From contig JAKSCY010000172.1 of assembly GCA_022360355.1 (NCBI GenBank), positions 1-8,691 on the forward strand: a DNA stretch of 8,691 nucleotides. Direction: 5' to 3'. The position numbers and the translations under genes were made by a program. The DNA comes from Chlorobiales bacterium. Lineage in GTDB: Bacteria > Bacteroidota > Chlorobiia > Chlorobiales > Chlorobiaceae. Under the pieces are notes generated by a model. The model was given only the letters and a program-made list of their open reading frames with translations, was not told the origin of the DNA and searched no databases. Of this stretch, positions 6,957 to 8,691 are shown piece by piece; position 1 is the stretch's first letter; each line of letters begins with the position of its first letter.

Positions 6957-7808
6957 ATGAAGAACAATCCCTTTGACATGCAGGGCAAAGAAATGGGCTG
7001 GTGCCCGGGCTGCGGTAATTACAAGCTTCTTGATGCCGTCAAGGGGGCGCTTCATGAGCTCGGGATCGATCACAAAAATCTGGTAATTGTTTCCGGTATA
7101 GGACAGGGAGCGAAGGCGCCGCAGTATGTCAACGCTCATATGTTCAACGGCCTTCATGGACGTGCTCTGCCTGTTGCTCTTGGGGTAAAGCTTTCCAACC
7201 GTAACCTCGTGGTTATCGCCGAGTCTGGTGACGGGTGCATGTACGGGGAGGGTGGTAACCATTTTATGCATGCGGTCAGGCGCAATTACGACATCACGGT
7301 TATTGTGCATGACAATATGGTGTATGGGTTGACCAAGGGGCAGGCATCGCCGACGTCACGCATGGGCATGAAAACCTCCCTGCAGGTAAACGGTGTCATG
7401 CTGGAGCCATTCAACCCGATTGCGGTTTCTCTTGCTCTCGACGCACCGTTTGTCGCGCGGGCAAGTGTAGGGGATACCGAAAAAACAAAAGAGATCATCA
7501 AGCAGGCGATTTCATTCAAGGGGTTTTCTGTCGTGGATATTTTCCAGCCCTGTGTTGTGTTCAACAAGATGAATACTTACCAGTGGTTCAAAGAGAACAC
7601 GTATTACCTGCCGGACGATTACGATCCGGCCAATCGTAAGTTCGCCTTTGAAAAAGCAATCGAAACTGAAAAACTCCCCCTCGGGATCATCTATTGCCGT
7701 GACGGGCGCGAACTCTACGAAGACCTCCTCGGCATCACTCACATCCCTGCCTACGAGCATGAGGTTTCCGAAGAGGCGTTCGAGAAGATGCTGGGGGAAT
7801 ACCGGTAG
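6957..7808 (+). CDS. korB: 2-oxoacid:ferredoxin oxidoreductase, beta (thiamine diphosphate) subunit
   Basis: A 283-residue catalytic subunit. The N-terminal WCPGCGNY (C16, C19) starts the 4Fe-4S site; SGIGQ (46-50), NGLHGRALPVALGVKL (64-79), the diphosphate/Mg motif GDGCMYGEGGNH (91-102) and NMVYGLTKGQASPTS (120-134) are family signatures. C199 in FQPC matches the distal cluster cysteine of related enzymes. The position normally holding the remaining cysteine (SGIGC) is glutamine Q50 here, and GDGD/N reads GDGC. AGGAG at 6943-6947 lies nine bases before the ATG, inside the korA tail, so the genes are translationally close and form one operon. The enzyme is soluble and pairs with KorA and an external ferredoxin. 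Nothing obvious regulates it apart from the shared upstream region. Confidence 0.95.
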   Translation: MKNNPFDMQGKEMGWCPGCGNYKLLDAVKGALHELGIDHKNLVIVSGIGQGAKAPQYVNAHMFNGLHGRALPVALGVKLSNRNLVVIAESGDGCMYGEGGNHFMHAVRRNYDITVIVHDNMVYGLTKGQASPTSRMGMKTSLQVNGVMLEPFNPIAVSLALDAPFVARASVGDTEKTKEIIKQAISFKGFSVVDIFQPCVVFNKMNTYQWFKENTYYLPDDYDPANRKFAFEKAIETEKLPLGIIYCRDGRELYEDLLGITHIPAYEHEVSEEAFEKMLGEYR

Positions 7809-8111
7809 GCTTGAGCAGTCTTGTGGGGACCTCTATTTATTGCTGTAAGCGGTTCAAGTGCAAGGCGAACGGAGCGCAGAAGCCGGAGTGTATACAGAGT
7901 ATATGAGGATTTCGAGCACCGCTCAACCGACACCCGTATATTGAATCATTCAATGGAAAGCTTCGTGACGAGTGTCTGTCAGTGAATTGGTTTCTGGATA
8001 TGGGGGATGCCAGGCCGAGATTCTCTACTTCTGGCTGATCCAGTTAACGGTGTATACGCACCGACAAGATTTTCTCTAAATCTGGTGTTGCAGTAAACGG
8101 GGCAAATGCCG
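7809..8111. other. 303-bp non-coding junction after korB
   Basis: The stretch holds, in order, about 45 bp of unremarkable sequence without a recognisable terminator, a dispersed repeat copy (7853-7920), and the decayed remnant of an IS3-family transposase (from about 7937). If the repressor to the right belongs to an integrated element, its left boundary should lie here; I could not see defined end repeats. Confidence 0.7.
7853..7920 (+). repeat. Repeat unit with CAAGGCGAACGG block (copy after korB)
   Basis: CAAGGCGAACGG at 7861-7872 is identical to 4190-4201, followed by GAAGCCGGAGTGTAT (7880-7894) and ATATGAGGAT (7901-7910), which match the apex of the palindrome near the dehydrogenase gene (GAAGCGGAGTGTAT and ACATGAGCAT). 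The order of blocks is the same on the same strand. It sits 45 bp past the korB stop, again at a gene 3' end. Confidence 0.75.
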
Positions 8112-8125
8112 TCAGACTGTTATAG
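7937..8125 (+). pseudogene. IS3-family transposase (OrfB/InsF-type) C-terminal remnant
   Basis: From 7937 the plus strand reads YIESFNGKLRDECLSVNWFL, then DMGDARPRF, and hits a stop at 8036-8038. This is the conserved stretch around the last catalytic glutamate of IS3-group integrases (IES/AFNGRLRDECL, then DAR). Past 8020 the codons for the usual WR.DYN..RPHRS segment can still be followed, but in shifting frames (TAC...TGG.TGATC...ACGGTGTA..CGCACCGA, 8027-8070). A final open piece, FSKSGVAVNGANAVRLL, runs from 8072 to a TAG at 8123-8125 and may be the transposase tail. The N-terminal two thirds and OrfA are absent. It is dead and marks old mobile-element activity between korB and the repressor gene. 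Confidence 0.75.
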
Positions 8126-8468
8126 GCGCTTGTTCATTTTTCTCGATTGCTTCGATCATTTGGGTAACTTCATATACCAGCCTTCCCAGCTTAAAAAGCT
8201 GCTGCTCCTTTGTTGTCATTACCCCCGTGTCACGTAGATACATTTCCCCTTCTCCAGTCAGCAACCAGTGAAGATTAATTCTTCTTGATTCGGATTTTGA
8301 GAAAATTAATTCGTAATTTGGCTTATTGTCCCCTTTTTTCCACGCCGTTATAACGCTCGCTGTAACCCCTAATAATTCAGCAAGTTGCTTTTCTTCTTTT
8401 AGTTTAAAGGCTTGTAATAATCGAGAAATAAACTCAGAGTTTTTCATTTTTTTTTCCATAAAATTCAT
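8112..8468 (-). CDS. Phage CI-type HTH repressor (short form, no peptidase domain)
   Basis: A 118-residue DNA-binding protein matching the bacteriophage CI repressor N-terminal domain: a helix-turn-helix at about 25-47 (KQLAELLGVTASVITAWKKG) followed by the family's INLHWLLTGEGEMY (65-77). Residues 85-110 are a predicted amphipathic helix, probably for dimerisation. There is no LexA-like S24 peptidase domain, so self-cleavage in an SOS response is not expected. Base composition is low, about 38% G+C counted over 8161-8460, against clearly higher values in korAB, which suggests transfer. The start is uncertain: ATGs at 8468, 8459 and 8447 are in frame, and a strong GGAGG at 8499-8495 is aligned only with an in-frame ATT at 8486. 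It faces a divergent small gene and probably represses both. Confidence 0.85.
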   Translation of the reverse strand: MNFMEKKMKNSEFISRLLQAFKLKEEKQLAELLGVTASVITAWKKGDNKPNYELIFSKSESRRINLHWLLTGEGEMYLRDTGVMTTKEQQLFKLGRLVYEVTQMIEAIEKNEQAPITV

Positions 8469-8551
8469 TTTTAGCTTATTTTCAATTCAGTTTTCCTCCA
8501 TAATTACTCTGAACAACTACTGCACAATGACAATATAGCTACAATCGAACT
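8469..8551. promoter_or_regulatory. Divergent promoter/operator region of the repressor
   Basis: The 83-bp space between the repressor and the divergent gene contains two tandem 17-bp units, 8513-8529 and 8530-8546, each of form ACAAY-N6-ACAAT-N. The four boxes start at 8513, 8524, 8530 and 8541, so each pair is one helical turn apart. The last box overlaps TACAAT (8540-8545), close to a -10 hexamer but only six bases from the ATG at 8552, so it is more likely an operator than that gene's promoter. GGAGG on the minus strand (8499-8495) is a strong ribosome-binding sequence for the repressor mRNA. Operator function is inferred. Confidence 0.5.
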
Positions 8552-8691
8552 ATGAGCAGACAGATAAGTGATATAGATTGCCGGCAAAGCTTGTATAAAA
8601 ACGTACTGCCGAACGTTTTGCAGCAAATGCGCCAAAGTGGTAGAAAGGTGACAATAAAGGCCGTATACCAGGCGCTTCATAGAGGCGATGA
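8552..8691 (+). CDS. Small divergent gene next to the repressor, Cro/Ner-like position (partial, 3' end off right edge)
   Basis: ATG at 8552 opens a frame of 46 codons that runs unbroken to the window edge. The protein starts MSRQISDIDC and contains KVTIKAVYQALHRGD (32-46), which has the look of a helix-turn-helix recognition region (V-x-x-x-x-V/Y-x-x-L). I do not recognise the family with certainty. The position, divergent from a CI-type repressor across a short operator-like space, is that of cro in lambdoid phages or ner in Mu-like phages. No ribosome-binding site is evident before the ATG; GTG at 8648 with AGAAAG before it is an alternative internal start. Expression is likely controlled by the neighbouring repressor. 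Confidence 0.5.
   Translation, partial: MSRQISDIDCRQSLYKNVLPNVLQQMRQSGRKVTIKAVYQALHRGD

Noticed and set aside
7236..7238. C94 of KorB as the missing cluster ligand
   Set aside because: It is directly attached to the GDG motif that binds Mg and diphosphate, so it is unlikely to reach the cluster formed near C16 and C19; only a structure could show otherwise.
7810..7857. CTTGA...TCAAG pairing after korB as a terminator
   Set aside because: The arms are only five bases, the loop is nearly 40 bases, and no T-run follows.
8072..8125. Open tail piece after the transposase remnant as an independent gene
   Set aside because: It is 17 codons without a start codon or ribosome-binding site and is best read as the end of the decayed transposase.

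Overview
The window looks like chromosomal DNA of a green sulfur bacterium (Chlorobi) or a close relative. The pointers are a two-subunit 2-oxoacid:ferredoxin oxidoreductase of the kind used for 2-oxoglutarate synthesis in the reductive TCA cycle, a split trehalose-type gene pair, and a family of hairpin-forming intergenic repeats. This assignment is inference: there is no rRNA or other decisive marker.

Layout. Positions 1-5121 hold five genes, all on the minus strand. Read in the direction of transcription they are a classical short-chain dehydrogenase (5121-4399), a repeat-filled gap, an alpha/beta hydrolase (3949-3098), thymidylate kinase tmk (3073-2432), a trehalose-6-phosphate-phosphatase-like HAD protein (2250-991), and a beta-phosphoglucomutase-like HAD domain fused to a GH65 phosphorylase/hydrolase (945 to beyond the left edge). 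The hydrolase and tmk are 24 bp apart and the last two genes 45 bp apart, so each pair is probably co-transcribed. The last pair fits disaccharide (trehalose-type) turnover: one enzyme removes phosphate from a disaccharide phosphate, GH65 splits the sugar with phosphate, and the HAD mutase converts beta-glucose 1-phosphate to glucose 6-phosphate.

Divergent from the dehydrogenase, korA and korB (5258-7808, plus strand) are one base apart and encode the gamma-alpha fusion and the thiamine-diphosphate beta subunit. The beta subunit keeps three of the four canonical cluster cysteines.

From 7809 rightward the DNA changes character: a repeat copy, a frameshifted remnant of an IS3-family transposase, then an AT-rich CI-type repressor (minus strand) facing a divergent small gene cut by the right edge. 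The 83-bp space between these two carries two tandem 17-bp units with ACAAY boxes, a plausible operator. The arrangement resembles the immunity region of a prophage or other integrated element, possibly a Mu-like one, whose body would lie to the right.

I found no tRNA, rRNA, CRISPR array or convincing intrinsic terminator. The best candidates for something unusual are the repeat family at gene 3' ends, the immunity/operator region, and the split trehalose module. None of them proves a new system.
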